The notes beneath the pieces were generated by a model, which searched no databases, was not told where the DNA came from, and saw only the letters and a program-made list of their open reading frames with translations. Position numbers and translations under genes: made by a program. Below, one piece after another: positions 25,938 to 35,235 of a stretch of DNA of 64,000 nucleotides (positions are counted from its first letter, which is position 1; each line of letters opens with the position of its first letter). Source of the stretch: Lentisphaeria bacterium (GTDB lineage Bacteria > Verrucomicrobiota > Lentisphaeria > Victivallales > Victivallaceae); assembly GCA_018265615.1 (NCBI GenBank), contig JABLYX010000002.1, positions 98,148 to 162,147 of the forward strand, written 5' to 3'.

Positions 25938-27188
25938 TTACATCCGGTCAACGACCGCTTCGGCGAAACCGGAGCAGCCGACTTCGGTCGCTCCCTCCAT
26001 GAGCCGGGCGAAGTCGTAGGTCACGACCCGGTCGGTGATTGCGCGTTCGATGCCGCGGTTGACCAGGTCGGCGGCTTCGGTCCAGCCGAGGTGGCGCAGC
26101 AGCATTTCGCCGGAGAGCGCGAGCGAGCTCGGGTTGACCTTATCGAGTCCGGCGTATTTCGGCGCGGTCCCGTGGGTCGCTTCGAAGAGCGAGTGCCCGG
26201 TCATGTAATTGATGTTCGCGCCCGGCGCGATGCCGATGCCGCCGACGCAGGCCGCGAGCGCATCGGAGACATAGTCGCCGTTCAAGTTCATGGTCGCGAT
26301 CACGTCATATTCGTCCGGACGGGTCAGGATCTGCTGCAGGAACGCGTCGCAGATGCAGTCCTTGACAAGGATTTTGCCCTCCGGCGCCTTCCAGTCGCAA
26401 TCGGCCGCGACGACGGCTTTATCCGCGTATTCACGGCGCACGAGCTCATAGCCCCAGTTTTTGAAGCCGCCCTCGGTGAACTTCATGATGTTTCCCTTGT
26501 GAACCAGCGTGACGCTCCGGCGGTTGTTGGCGATCGCGTAATCGAGCGCGGCGCGGATCAGCCGCTCGCTGCCTTCGACCGAAACCGGCTTCACGCCGAT
26601 GCTCGAGCTCTCCGGGAAACGGATCTTTTTGACGCCCATTTCGTTCTGCAGGAAATCGATGACCTTCTTCGCCCCGGGGGTTCCGGCGTTCCATTCGATT
26701 CCGGCGTAGATATCCTCGGTGTTCTCGCGGAAGACGACCATGTCGGTTTTCTCCGGATGCTTCACGGGGGAGGGTACGCCGTTGAAATAACGCACCGGGC
26801 GCAGGCAGACGTAGAGGTCGAGCTCCTGACGCAGCGCGACGTTCAGCGAACGGATCCCGCCGCCGACCGGAGTCGTCAGCGGCCCTTTGATCGCGATGAG
26901 GTACTCGCGGATCGCATCGACGGTTTCACCCGGGAGCCACAGCTCCCCGCCGTAGACCCGGTTGGCCTTTTCGCCTGCGAACAGCTCCATCCATGCGATT
27001 TTCCGTTTGCCGCCATAGGCTTTTTCGACGGCCCGGTCCCAGATCCGCATCGACGCGGCCGTGATGTCCGGCCCGATGCCGTCGCCCTCGATGAAGCCGA
27101 TAATGGGGTTGTCCGGCACCTGAAGTTTGCCCGCCGCATCAGCGGTGACCTTTTCTCCGGCCGGAACCTTGATTTTTTGGTAGGACAT
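25938..27188 (-). CDS. icd: Isocitrate dehydrogenase (NADP+ type)
   Basis: A 416-residue enzyme of the citric-acid cycle converting isocitrate to 2-oxoglutarate, the same length as the E. coli enzyme. Key segments are FIEGDGIGPDI, the substrate loop TTPVGGGIRSLNVALRQ (its Ser is the regulatory phosphorylation site in E. coli), the catalytic Tyr region FRENTEDIYAGIEW, Lys in VTLVHKGNIMK and the nucleotide-binding FEATHGTAPKYAG. AGGAGAGAC precedes the ATG. A good promoter (TTGCAG/TATAGT, 17 bases) lies at 27232-27260, divergent from the neighbouring surface-protein gene. Confidence 0.97.
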   Translation of the reverse strand: MSYQKIKVPAGEKVTADAAGKLQVPDNPIIGFIEGDGIGPDITAASMRIWDRAVEKAYGGKRKIAWMELFAGEKANRVYGGELWLPGETVDAIREYLIAIKGPLTTPVGGGIRSLNVALRQELDLYVCLRPVRYFNGVPSPVKHPEKTDMVVFRENTEDIYAGIEWNAGTPGAKKVIDFLQNEMGVKKIRFPESSSIGVKPVSVEGSERLIRAALDYAIANNRRSVTLVHKGNIMKFTEGGFKNWGYELVRREYADKAVVAADCDWKAPEGKILVKDCICDAFLQQILTRPDEYDVIATMNLNGDYVSDALAACVGGIGIAPGANINYMTGHSLFEATHGTAPKYAGLDKVNPSSLALSGEMLLRHLGWTEAADLVNRGIERAITDRVVTYDFARLMEGATEVGCSGFAEAVVDRM

Positions 27189-27231
27189 ATCCGTCTCTCC
27201 TGCTGAATTTTTTTCGATAAGAATCCGCTAT

Positions 27232-27260
27232 ACTATACAGCCGGAGGCTTTCGTCTGCAA
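27232..27260 (-). promoter_or_regulatory. Promoter of icd
   Basis: TTGCAG (27255-27260) and TATAGT (27232-27237) with a 17-base spacer on the minus strand. The -35 box is one base from a 24-base repeat unit at 27262-27285. Confidence 0.7.
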
Positions 27261-27261
27261 G

Positions 27262-27311
27262 CCGGAATATTCACGATATCCGAACTTTTCCGGCATATTC
27301 GGTATCCGAAC
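27262..27311. repeat. Two imperfect direct repeats between divergent promoters
   Basis: The unit starting CCGGAATATTCACGATATCC (27262-27285) recurs as CCGGCATATTCGGTATCCGA (27290-27311) with one substitution near the start and a two-base gap in the middle. Each copy abuts one of the divergent -35 boxes (27255-27260 and 27313-27318), so they could be activator or repressor sites. Confidence 0.6.
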
Positions 27312-27312
27312 C

Positions 27313-27341
27313 TTGCATTTCCGGGTGTGCCGCGATATGAT
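27313..27341 (+). promoter_or_regulatory. Promoter of the repeat-containing surface protein
   Basis: TTGCAT (27313-27318) and TATGAT (27336-27341) with a 17-base spacer, about 40 bases before the ATG at 27381. Confidence 0.65.
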
Positions 27342-27380
27342 ATGGAAGTGGTTCGTGCAATCTTTTCCGGGAGGAGTAAA

Positions 27381-28157
27381 ATGAAATATCTGAAGTTGTT
27401 CCTGTTCGCGGCCGCGATGGCCGGATTCGCGGCTTTTGCCGCCGATGCTCCGCCGCAATCCGGAGCCGGGGAGAAGCCGCCGGTTCCGGTGCTTGAGTGG
27501 CCGCCGCGCATCGGAGTTTACATGGTCAGCTGCGATCCCGGCGCGGAGTGCCCCGGGACGGTCGGAATCAGCCTCACCGGAGTTCCGGAGGGGCAGTATT
27601 TCGGCGGGCTCCAGCTCGGTTTTTTCGGAGAAAACTTCGAATACAGCAGTATTTACGGCATCTGGGCGGGCTGGTACGGCGAGGTGCAGGAGCAGAAGGG
27701 GATGCAGTTCGGGTTCGTGAACATCGCGTGGAAGCTTGCGACCGCGCAGGCCGCCGCCGGGGCGAATTCGGCGGAGGATTGCAGGGGCGTCCAGCTTGCC
27801 GGGCTCATCAACCGCTCGACCGATCTCGACGGTTTTCAGGCGGCGGGATTCGGGAACCTCGCGGGAAGGGCGGACGGTTTTCAGCTTGCCGGGCTGCTGA
27901 ACCAGGCGGAATACGGCAGCGGCGTACAGCTCGCGCTGTTCAATGTGACGGGCGCCCCGCTGGAGGATCCGGCCCGGGAACCGGCGGGCGAACGTCCCGG
28001 CTTCGTCGTGCAGGCGGGGCTTGAGAACTACAGCGTGGACCGCCGGGTGTTCCAGCTCGGCCTTTACAACTGCAAAAGCGCGCCGGGATTTCAGATCGGC
28101 CTCGTGAACCGTTCGGAAACCGGTCTCCTGCGCTGGATGCCGTTCTTCAACTGGTAA
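27381..28157 (+). CDS. Secreted protein with LA_2272-like surface repeats
   Basis: About 258 residues. The ATG at 27381 has GGGAGGAG upstream and gives a signal peptide (cleavage near AAFAAD). The mature part holds repeated short beta units of the form GVQLAGLINRS, FQAAGFGNLAG, FQLAGLLNQAEYG, GVQLALFNV and FQIGLVNRSE, a pattern also seen in Leptospira-type LA_2272 surface proteins. The regular G/F-Q-L-x-G/A-L-x-N spacing suggests a beta-solenoid or outer-membrane beta structure. Function is unknown. It is expressed divergently from icd. Confidence 0.72.
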   Translation: MKYLKLFLFAAAMAGFAAFAADAPPQSGAGEKPPVPVLEWPPRIGVYMVSCDPGAECPGTVGISLTGVPEGQYFGGLQLGFFGENFEYSSIYGIWAGWYGEVQEQKGMQFGFVNIAWKLATAQAAAGANSAEDCRGVQLAGLINRSTDLDGFQAAGFGNLAGRADGFQLAGLLNQAEYGSGVQLALFNVTGAPLEDPAREPAGERPGFVVQAGLENYSVDRRVFQLGLYNCKSAPGFQIGLVNRSETGLLRWMPFFNW

Positions 28158-28266
28158 CAACCGCCGTTTTTCAAGCTCAGCATCGGAAAATGACGGTGAA
28201 ATAACGGAGGTGTGCCGGAGAGGTGACGGCATGCCTGATGCGTAATGACTGCGAAGAGGAGAGATC

Positions 28267-29265
28267 ATGCACGCGCTTTTAAGGAACAAATGGTTTTATC
28301 TTGCCCTGGCGGCGGCCGTTGTCGTCGGAACCGCCTGGGGAGTCGCGGCCTGGCGCGAACGCCGGCCGGATGACCGGCTCGTGCTGTACGGCAACGTCGA
28401 CGTCCGGCAGGTGAATCTCGGCTTCCGGATCGGCGGCCGCATTCAGGCGCTCGAAGTTGACGAGGGCGACCGGGTCAAGCCCGGGGAGACGGTTGCGGTG
28501 CTCGACAATGCGACTTATCTCGCCGCGTTGAAAGCGGCGGAGGCGCAGCTCGGCCGGGCGAAGGCGCAGCTGGAGAAGATGGAGAACGGTTCCCGCCCCG
28601 AAGAGATTGAGCAGGCCGCCGCCGCCGTCGAAATGTTCAAGGCGGCCGAACGCAACGCTGTTGTGAACCATGAACGCAATGCACAGCTGCTCAAGACTGA
28701 CGCGGTTGCAGAGAAGGATTTCGATGCGACGCTTGCGCGGCGGGATGAAACCCGCGCCCAGGTCGAATATGCGGCCGCGAAGCTGCGGCTCCTGAAAGCC
28801 GGTTTCCGCAAAGAGGAGATCGAATCGGCCCGCGCGGAGGTGAAGGCGGCGGAGGCGGAGCTGCTCGGCCGGAGGAAGGATTTTGACGACGCCGTGCTGC
28901 ATGCTCCAAGCGGCGGGATCATCCAGACCCGGGTTCAGGAGCCCGGAGCCGTGGTGAATCCGGGGGCGGTGGTGTTTACGCTGACGCTCGACAGGCCGGT
29001 CTGGGTCCGGGCGTATGTTTCGGAGCCGGATCTCGGCAGGATCCGCCCCGGAATGAAAGTGTCGGTCCGCACCGACTCCGGGGAGCGGGAGTATGAAGGG
29101 CGCATCGGTTTTATTTCGCCGGTCGCGGAATTCACGCCGAAGAGCGTCGAAACCGCCACGCTGCGGACCGACCTTGTCTACCGGCTGCGGATCATCGTCG
29201 ACGAGCCCGGCGAAAACCTGCGCCAAGGCATGCCCGTGACCGCAACCGTCAGGCTCGACCGGTGA
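28267..29265 (+). CDS. HlyD/YbhG-type periplasmic adaptor (membrane fusion protein)
   Basis: A 332-residue protein with an N-terminal membrane anchor (about 9-28), a first half-lipoyl motif (GGRIQALEVDEGDRVKPGE), a long coiled-coil hairpin (about 70-200), the second lipoyl half (LHAPSGGIIQTRVQEPGAVV) and a beta-barrel (VWVRAYVSEPDLGRIRPGM). Length and layout resemble E. coli YbhG. Such adaptors link an inner-membrane ABC exporter to an outer-membrane duct. No ABC subunit follows: the next gene is convergent and only six bases away. The partners must be encoded elsewhere. GAGGAGAG precedes the ATG. Confidence 0.85.
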   Translation: MHALLRNKWFYLALAAAVVVGTAWGVAAWRERRPDDRLVLYGNVDVRQVNLGFRIGGRIQALEVDEGDRVKPGETVAVLDNATYLAALKAAEAQLGRAKAQLEKMENGSRPEEIEQAAAAVEMFKAAERNAVVNHERNAQLLKTDAVAEKDFDATLARRDETRAQVEYAAAKLRLLKAGFRKEEIESARAEVKAAEAELLGRRKDFDDAVLHAPSGGIIQTRVQEPGAVVNPGAVVFTLTLDRPVWVRAYVSEPDLGRIRPGMKVSVRTDSGEREYEGRIGFISPVAEFTPKSVETATLRTDLVYRLRIIVDEPGENLRQGMPVTATVRLDR

Positions 29266-29271
29266 CGGCGG

Positions 29272-32200
29272 TCATTCCGCTTTCAGCAGCATGATCTGCA
29301 TCGGCTTCAGGGAAAATTCCGAGGGAGAAGCCTGCCCGGCGATCAGGTCGGTCAGAGCCTGTGCGCCTTCGAGCCGCAATTTTACCGCGGAAGCGTTGTA
29401 ATTTGCCAGGGCGATCAGCCACTTTCCGGATTCCTGCGCCGGAACCGCCCGGAAAAACACGCCGGAAGTTTCCGGGACAACACGAAATGGAACGTGCTCG
29501 ACCGTCTCGAAGAAGCGTGTTCGGAGTTCCGGCGCTTTGATGAGATCCGGAAGCGCCTCCGGCGTAAAGGAGAGTCGGCGTTCCCGGTTGCTTCCGTCGC
29601 GCTTCAGACTGAACCGGTCCGCGGCGACGCGTCCGCCCTGCCGGACGAAACGTTCGAGTCCGGCGGCCGCTCCGTCACTGATATTCGGTGTCCCCACAGC
29701 GAGCAGAAGCCGGACTTTCCCGTATTCGCCGGCAGCGAGCTGGCGTTCGCTCAGGAACCGGACCCGGTGTCCGGTGAATGCGGTTTCCGCATAAAAACGG
29801 TAGAGGGCGTGCTTGCAGCCGGATTGATCGAATTGAAGCGTTGTCGGGCTGTACAGCAGCGCGACGGCAGGTTCGCTTTGCGTGAAGCGCAGCAGCTCCG
29901 GGGCGAGCCGGGCGGCGTCAAGATGCGCTTTCCCCTGGGCGATGATATTGCCGGGACGCAATGCGATATTGCCGCGCAGGTCTTTCACGATACTTTTTTC
30001 GTCCTCCGGCGAATGCCTGTCCCATACCCAGGTGATCAGCGTCGAGGCTCCGGTCAGGTGCTGCATGAAGTTGGCTGCGTAAATATGCTCGTTCGGGATG
30101 GGCCTTGTCTCCGCATCGCGGATGATATGATTTTCCGTGTTGGCGACGGAGACCGGTTTCATGGAAATCTGGAGCTCATTTCCGGCAGTGATGTTGACCC
30201 AGTCGGAAATATAACCGCCCTCTTTCCAGTTCGCATAGTTGTCGTTGCCGTTATAATCGCTCGACAACGCGAACGCTTCAGGGTCGATGCCGTGATCCGC
30301 AAAGGTCGAATTCATCATCATGATCTTTGAGTGGACAGGCATTCCCGGCCACGCTTTTTTCACCTCTTCCGCCAGGAATTTCGTCCATTCATTCATAACC
30401 TGCCTGCGGAAAGCGATCCATTCGGCATTGACCGTGTCGTTGAATGTTCCGGCCGGGATATCGGATTTGCGGACTGGGCGTTTCTCGAACATGCTCCGGG
30501 TGAAGGCATCGTCCCACGCGGGGGAGTAGACCGGCTCATTCTGCAGGCAGATGCTGTGGATTACCTCCGGATGCGGAAGTTCGCGGAGCTTCGCGATCAG
30601 TGCACGGATATGCGCCGCCATCATTTTCCGCGCTTCCGGATGCAGGAGGTTGTATTTGTAAAATCCGGAATCGGATCTGACTTCCGGATGCTTCTCCAAC
30701 CACCACGCCGGCGCATAATGCGGAGAGATCAGGAGGCAGAGTGAGAGATTGTTTGTATGGCAGCTCTCGATCAGCGGCCGGAAATTCTTCTCGAAATCGG
30801 AGAAATCCGCCTCGAATTCCTGAGTCCTTCCCTCACGCGGGAAAATACTTCTCGGCCCGTATTCAAGCTGGACGATATTGGCCGCATACCGTGGAAATGC
30901 CGCGAACGAGGAGCGCATATTGCTGAAATGCCCGTAACCGTCGAATATGGCCGGACGGCGTTCCCGGCGGCCGTCGGAAGCCGTCAGCTCCGCATACGGC
31001 CAGCCGTTTTCCAGTTCGACCGGTCCGGAGGTGTAACGCCATGTTGCCGGGAGCTGCTGCCCGGTCCGGAGCTCCGCAAGCGTCCCGGCAAGCTCGTCCA
31101 GCGCCGATTCGGCCGACGGCAGGACCATTGCAAGCCGCCGGGCATGCAGCAGCTGCGCTTCACGGTTCGCCGCTTTCCGGAGCCCCGCCCGGCACTCGGC
31201 AAGCGAATCGTCCAGCACGGCCAGCGGCATGGCGACATACTCAGAGTAAGGGCGTTCTCCATAGAATTCGGCAAACTCTTTTTTCAGGGTTTCGAATTTG
31301 GCGACGGAAGCGTCGAGCCGTTTCCGCTGCAATTTTACCGGATCGGATTTGACCGCCCGGAAGTTCGCCAGAGGAGTACCTCCGGCCAGAAAAGAGCATG
31401 ATACCGCTCCCTCCGCAACGTTGTTGAGAGGCAGCCGGTAATTGAGCAGCAGCACGGAGTCGCCGGAAGCGGTTCCTGTATCGCCGAGCGGAAGGCGTAC
31501 CGATTTTCCGTCGGAGCCGGTCAGAATTGCTTCCAGCGGAGCGGAGGCGGGCAGCTCTGTGGCAGCGAGTGTGCCGGTGAAACATTCGGGGTCGGTCGTT
31601 TCCCCTTGCTTCACTCCGCCGGTCGGCTGCTGCGGTGCGACCAGCAGCGCCCGGAGATATTGAGTCGCGGATTTCGTGTCATGCAATCCGGGCGTGAGAA
31701 AATAGACGTCGCGCCGCCCCGGTGCATCGGAAGAATTGAAAACGATGTTGAAGGTGAAATAACGCCGGTCCGGAAACTCCATGGCCTGGAGCAGGGTCCA
31801 GTTCAGTCTGATTGCGGCGAACCAGCCCGAGGCGGTACGGCGGCCGACCGTTTCAATCTCGGCGGCGGGGAGCTCCGCCGAGCTGACCCAGTTCCAGGTG
31901 TGAACCCGGGAATCGCGGTCGACGGCGAGTCCGAACTCAAGATCACTTTCTTCCGGCCCCGGACTCGATTTTCCGGCCTGGTCGATACGGATCTGGACGC
32001 TGTCGCCACGCCACATCTGTTCTCCGATCATTATATTCGGAGTGGAGTCGTCTGCTTCCACAAAAAAGATGAGTCCCTGCGCATCATAGGCCACGGCGGC
32101 ACGACCGGAGAAACCGCCTTTCTCCGGCATCTTCCCGGAAGCGGAATCACTTTCCGAAGCCGGGAGCGTCAGCACCGGCAGGTCGGCGGGAATGGCGGAG

Positions 32201-33273
32201 AACTCCACCAGTGGTCGGGCGAAACCGGGAACGCGCCAGACGCCGTTTTTCCGGAACGCGGCGGGCGGAAGCACGCGGCGTCCGGCTTCAAAGAGCGACA
32301 AATCATCCAGCCGGATCTCTCCGGACGGTTCTTCGGAGACGATGACGAACGGAACCGATCCGTCCGCTTCGAGCTGTTCCGGCGTCAGTGTGAACGTCAT
32401 CCGGAACCGCTCCCATTCCGAGGTCGGTGCGGGGGTGCGGAGCCGCGTGTGCCAACCTTTGCCGATACAGAAGAGAAGCGGAGCGGCATTGAGTCCTTTG
32501 AGCGTGCCGGAGAGTTCGTAAGCGACACCGGGCTTCAGCTTGATCCGCTGCTGCAGCGCTCCGAAGACATTGGGTCGGCGCGGCGAGGAATTCGAGAGGA
32601 ACAGCGCCTGTTTTTCCTCCGTTTTTCCTGAGGCGCCGCTGCGGATGACGACCTCGGCCCCGCCGGAGCGGGAAAATGTCCAGCCATCCGGAATTCCGTT
32701 GTCCGGGCCGGCTTTGAAGGAGCCGTTTTTCAACAGGTTTCCGATATCGGTACTCCCGTCATCCGGTGAGGACAGGGAGAGGGAGGCGAGCCGGAGCTCT
32801 GCCGTGGGTTCCTCGCTGATGACTGCCAGAGGCGCCGCCCCTGCGGGCCCGATTTGCTCGGGGCCGAACTTGAACCGGTATGAAAAGTCCTGCCATGCAT
32901 TTTGACTCGAACGGACGTTGAAGCGGGTGCGCCACCCTTCTCCGGCGGCGATAATCAGTTTGCCGGTTCCGCTGATCCGGCCGGAAAGCCGGTATTCGAT
33001 TCCGGGTTTCGCTTTGAAAGCCTGGACGAGGGCACCGTAAACATTCGGGGCCTTGCCGGAGCGGTTGGTGATCCGGATGGCGGAAAGTCCGTCTTCCGCC
33101 GTGATGCGTTGCATTGAAGCTTCTGCTTTGCCGGCAGTGTAAAAGCGCCAGCCGTCCGGAGTCCCGGCTCCCGTTCCGGAGGAAAAATCGCCGTTGACCA
33201 GCAGCTCGGCGGTGTTCCCTGTGAAACTGCCGGACAGAACCGCAAGGGACAGGAAGAAGATGGATCTTTTCAT
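29272..33273 (-). CDS. Module A: giant secreted GH42-like glycoside hydrolase with carbohydrate-binding domains
   Basis: 1333 residues. After the signal peptide come two CenC-like beta-sandwich repeats (about 20-170 and 180-340, each opening LLVNGDFSSG or LLKNGSFKAG and containing a Pro-Asn-Val-Tyr/Phe-Gly-Ala-Leu motif), a CBM9/DOMON-like domain (about 380-560), a linker and coiled coil, then a GH42-like TIM barrel. The likely acid/base is E913 in ICLQNEPVY and the likely nucleophile E1047 in VANTENHII. A trimerisation-like Rossmann domain (VALLYSPTTL) and a C-terminal beta domain follow. It should cleave a beta-galactoside or related glycoside outside the cytoplasm; the substrate cannot be assigned. 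It is preceded by its prepilin partner (24-base gap) and ends six bases from the convergent adaptor gene. Confidence 0.82.
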   Translation of the reverse strand: MKRSIFFLSLAVLSGSFTGNTAELLVNGDFSSGTGAGTPDGWRFYTAGKAEASMQRITAEDGLSAIRITNRSGKAPNVYGALVQAFKAKPGIEYRLSGRISGTGKLIIAAGEGWRTRFNVRSSQNAWQDFSYRFKFGPEQIGPAGAAPLAVISEEPTAELRLASLSLSSPDDGSTDIGNLLKNGSFKAGPDNGIPDGWTFSRSGGAEVVIRSGASGKTEEKQALFLSNSSPRRPNVFGALQQRIKLKPGVAYELSGTLKGLNAAPLLFCIGKGWHTRLRTPAPTSEWERFRMTFTLTPEQLEADGSVPFVIVSEEPSGEIRLDDLSLFEAGRRVLPPAAFRKNGVWRVPGFARPLVEFSAIPADLPVLTLPASESDSASGKMPEKGGFSGRAAVAYDAQGLIFFVEADDSTPNIMIGEQMWRGDSVQIRIDQAGKSSPGPEESDLEFGLAVDRDSRVHTWNWVSSAELPAAEIETVGRRTASGWFAAIRLNWTLLQAMEFPDRRYFTFNIVFNSSDAPGRRDVYFLTPGLHDTKSATQYLRALLVAPQQPTGGVKQGETTDPECFTGTLAATELPASAPLEAILTGSDGKSVRLPLGDTGTASGDSVLLLNYRLPLNNVAEGAVSCSFLAGGTPLANFRAVKSDPVKLQRKRLDASVAKFETLKKEFAEFYGERPYSEYVAMPLAVLDDSLAECRAGLRKAANREAQLLHARRLAMVLPSAESALDELAGTLAELRTGQQLPATWRYTSGPVELENGWPYAELTASDGRRERRPAIFDGYGHFSNMRSSFAAFPRYAANIVQLEYGPRSIFPREGRTQEFEADFSDFEKNFRPLIESCHTNNLSLCLLISPHYAPAWWLEKHPEVRSDSGFYKYNLLHPEARKMMAAHIRALIAKLRELPHPEVIHSICLQNEPVYSPAWDDAFTRSMFEKRPVRKSDIPAGTFNDTVNAEWIAFRRQVMNEWTKFLAEEVKKAWPGMPVHSKIMMMNSTFADHGIDPEAFALSSDYNGNDNYANWKEGGYISDWVNITAGNELQISMKPVSVANTENHIIRDAETRPIPNEHIYAANFMQHLTGASTLITWVWDRHSPEDEKSIVKDLRGNIALRPGNIIAQGKAHLDAARLAPELLRFTQSEPAVALLYSPTTLQFDQSGCKHALYRFYAETAFTGHRVRFLSERQLAAGEYGKVRLLLAVGTPNISDGAAAGLERFVRQGGRVAADRFSLKRDGSNRERRLSFTPEALPDLIKAPELRTRFFETVEHVPFRVVPETSGVFFRAVPAQESGKWLIALANYNASAVKLRLEGAQALTDLIAGQASPSEFSLKPMQIMLLKAE

Positions 33274-33297
33274 TTCAGCATATTCCTGATCGTTTCA

Positions 33298-34020
33298 TCA
33301 GAGGTTGATTGCTCCGCCGGAGGAGGAGTACAGCTTGTTGAACCGCCATTCGGAATAACGCAATTCCCCGCGGTTGTGGGTTCCTGCATGTCCGTCCGCA
33401 TACGCGAGGTTCGTGAATTCTCCGTGCCAGAGAGCCACGCGCGTATCCTCTCCCAGATCGCTGTCGGGAATGAACTGCCAGGTCCCGCAGGACATGGGGG
33501 CACGCATTGTATCGGCGAAGAGCGGGAACAAACTGGCTCGCTTCATGCGATTGATTTTAAATGCTTTGTCATCCTTTGTCCCTGACCAGAATACATTTCC
33601 CCAGAAGTCGGTCCGGTCATAATATCGTCCGGTTGAACCGGCTCGCATCATGCCGTAGGTGAATTTGAACATGTCGGATCTTTCCACCTTTACGGCGGTT
33701 TCCGGGCAGACGAGCAGATTGCGCGGGACAAGGCCGGGCGACGAATAATCCATCGCTCCGCTGTTGGAGCCGATGTGCGTGAAAATGGAAACCCAGTTTT
33801 CGAAATGGCTTCCCCAGTTGAGGGTGAAGGGGATACAGTCCTGTCCATCTGTCGCATAGGTGAGTGCGCCGGTCGTCAATTGCTTCATGTTATTGACGCA
33901 GCTGATCTTTTTGGCTCGCCCGCGAGCCTGGTTCAGGGCGGGCAGCAGCATTGACGCGAGAATTGCGATGATCGCGATCACGACGAGAAGTTCGATCAAT
34001 GTGAAAAGCCTTTTCCCCAT
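33298..34020 (-). CDS. Module A: prepilin-like secreted protein (H-X9-DG type)
   Basis: 240 residues. The N terminus MGKRLFTLIELLVVIAIIAI is a type IV prepilin methylation/assembly helix followed by the SMLLPALNQARGRAK continuation. The globular part ends with the H-X9-DG motif (HGEFTNLAYADGHAG). The residue before FTLIE is Leu, not the canonical Gly. GGAGGGAT precedes the ATG. It lies 24 bases after the LacI gene and 24 before the hydrolase, so the three form one transcription unit. Such proteins are pseudopilin-like; a role in export or display of the neighbouring hydrolase is inference. Confidence 0.88.
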   Translation of the reverse strand: MGKRLFTLIELLVVIAIIAILASMLLPALNQARGRAKKISCVNNMKQLTTGALTYATDGQDCIPFTLNWGSHFENWVSIFTHIGSNSGAMDYSSPGLVPRNLLVCPETAVKVERSDMFKFTYGMMRAGSTGRYYDRTDFWGNVFWSGTKDDKAFKINRMKRASLFPLFADTMRAPMSCGTWQFIPDSDLGEDTRVALWHGEFTNLAYADGHAGTHNRGELRYSEWRFNKLYSSSGGAINL

Positions 34021-34044
34021 AATATCCCTCCGTTTGTATGGTGG

Positions 34045-35028
34045 CTAAATGTGTGCGGTTGAGTTTCGGACAACCAGTTCCGGGACGATCGTAAGCGCTT
34101 CCGGCATCGGTTCTGCCGGATTGACCGTATGCATCAGCACCTGGACCGTGTGGGCCGCGATCGGGCCGATCGGCAGCCGGAGCGAGGTCAGTGGCGGCGA
34201 TGTCATGACCGCGAGCGGCGAATCGTCGTGGCCGATGATGGACATGCGTTCCGGCAGACGGATTTCCCGCTCAATCGCGCGGCGGATCAGGCCGGCGGCC
34301 ACTGCGTCGTTTCCGGCGAGAACCGCGGTGGCGTCACTTGCGAAAAGCACATCGGCAGCTTCGTATCCGGCCTGCAGGGTTCCCTCCGGAGCCAGGAAGA
34401 TCCTCGGGGCGATGCCGGAAAGCGCAAGCTGCTCGCTGTAGGCAGTAAGGCACGGATCCGGCTGCCCATGCTGCGCCCGGCTTTCCGACGGAATAATCGC
34501 AATATTGCGGTGGCCGAGTTCGGAGAGATAGGAGAGCGCCGTTCGAGTTCCGGCGGCAAAATCGATGGTGAGCGGCGCCTCGCTGTGGCGGCAGTAGGTG
34601 ACGACAGGTACATTGCCGGCGAGGTGTTGCGCTTCATCTTCATCGAGTCCCGGCAGGGTATTCAGGATGCCGTCGACCATGCCGCTGCAGAATTTCGTCA
34701 GCAGGGCGCGCCCGTCGTCAATCCGGTCGATGGTTCCGAGCACCATCTGGATCGAGTGGCGCGAGAACTCCTGCCCGAGCTCCTCGAGCAAAGCGGTGGT
34801 GTGCGGATTATTCAGGCTGTCGACCAGAACGCCGACCAGCCCGGTCTGGCGTGTATTCATGACCCGGGCCGCGAAGTTCGGACGGTAGCCGAGCTCCTTG
34901 ACAGCCTGCATCACCTGATTCTGCACCTCGGCGCTGATCCGGCGCTTGCCGCTCAGGGCGTGGGAAACCGTACTTTTCGAAACGCCGAGATGGCTCGCCA
35001 CGTCGGCTATTGTCACATGACCGCTCAT
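34045..35028 (-). CDS. Module A: LacI family transcriptional regulator
   Basis: About 327 residues. The N-terminal LacI helix-turn-helix (TIADVASHLGVSKSTVSHAL, with hinge SGKRRISAEVQNQV) is followed by a periplasmic-binding-protein-like sensor domain (TGLVGVLVDSLNNP onward). The ATG at 35026-35028 is chosen for its AGGA site; an ATG at 35046 has no ribosome site. Two perfect CAAACCGGTTTG palindromes lie over its own promoter, indicating autorepression and, through the operon, control of the prepilin and hydrolase. The inducer is presumably a sugar released from the target polymer. Confidence 0.93.
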   Translation of the reverse strand: MSGHVTIADVASHLGVSKSTVSHALSGKRRISAEVQNQVMQAVKELGYRPNFAARVMNTRQTGLVGVLVDSLNNPHTTALLEELGQEFSRHSIQMVLGTIDRIDDGRALLTKFCSGMVDGILNTLPGLDEDEAQHLAGNVPVVTYCRHSEAPLTIDFAAGTRTALSYLSELGHRNIAIIPSESRAQHGQPDPCLTAYSEQLALSGIAPRIFLAPEGTLQAGYEAADVLFASDATAVLAGNDAVAAGLIRRAIEREIRLPERMSIIGHDDSPLAVMTSPPLTSLRLPIGPIAAHTVQVLMHTVNPAEPMPEALTIVPELVVRNSTAHI

Positions 35029-35056
35029 TGTCGTTCCTGCTTTCATTGTCGTTTGT

Positions 35057-35102
35057 CAAACCGGTTTGACTATATTATGGCAAACCGGTTTGATTTTGTC
35101 AA
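35057..35102 (-). promoter_or_regulatory. Module A promoter with two LacI-type operators
   Basis: TTGACA (35097-35102) and CATAAT (35074-35079) are 17 bases apart on the minus strand. One CAAACCGGTTTG palindrome (35081-35092) lies within the spacer and a second identical one (35057-35068) covers the predicted start site, 24 bases apart centre to centre. Confidence 0.88.
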
Positions 35103-35176
35103 GAGGCAATTGAAAAAAATCGGTAAAAAAGTGGAATAAGATACGAATCTTTCGCTGTTTCCACCTTCTCTCCGGT

Positions 35177-35205
35177 TTGTATTTCCGTTCCGGCGGGATT
35201 ATATT
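35177..35205 (+). promoter_or_regulatory. Promoter of the glyoxalase-like gene
   Basis: TTGTAT (35177-35182) and TATATT (35200-35205) with a 17-base spacer, about 30 bases before the ATG. Confidence 0.6.
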
Positions 35206-35235
35206 CCCGAAAATGAACATGGGAGGAAACGCGTC

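Noticed and set aside
23970..27206. A 1078-codon open frame on the plus strand
   Set aside because: It runs antisense through the transporter, EIIA/CBS and icd genes, which have clear family motifs, terminators and promoters. Its composition (Arg/Asp/His-rich) is typical of a shadow frame in GC-rich DNA.
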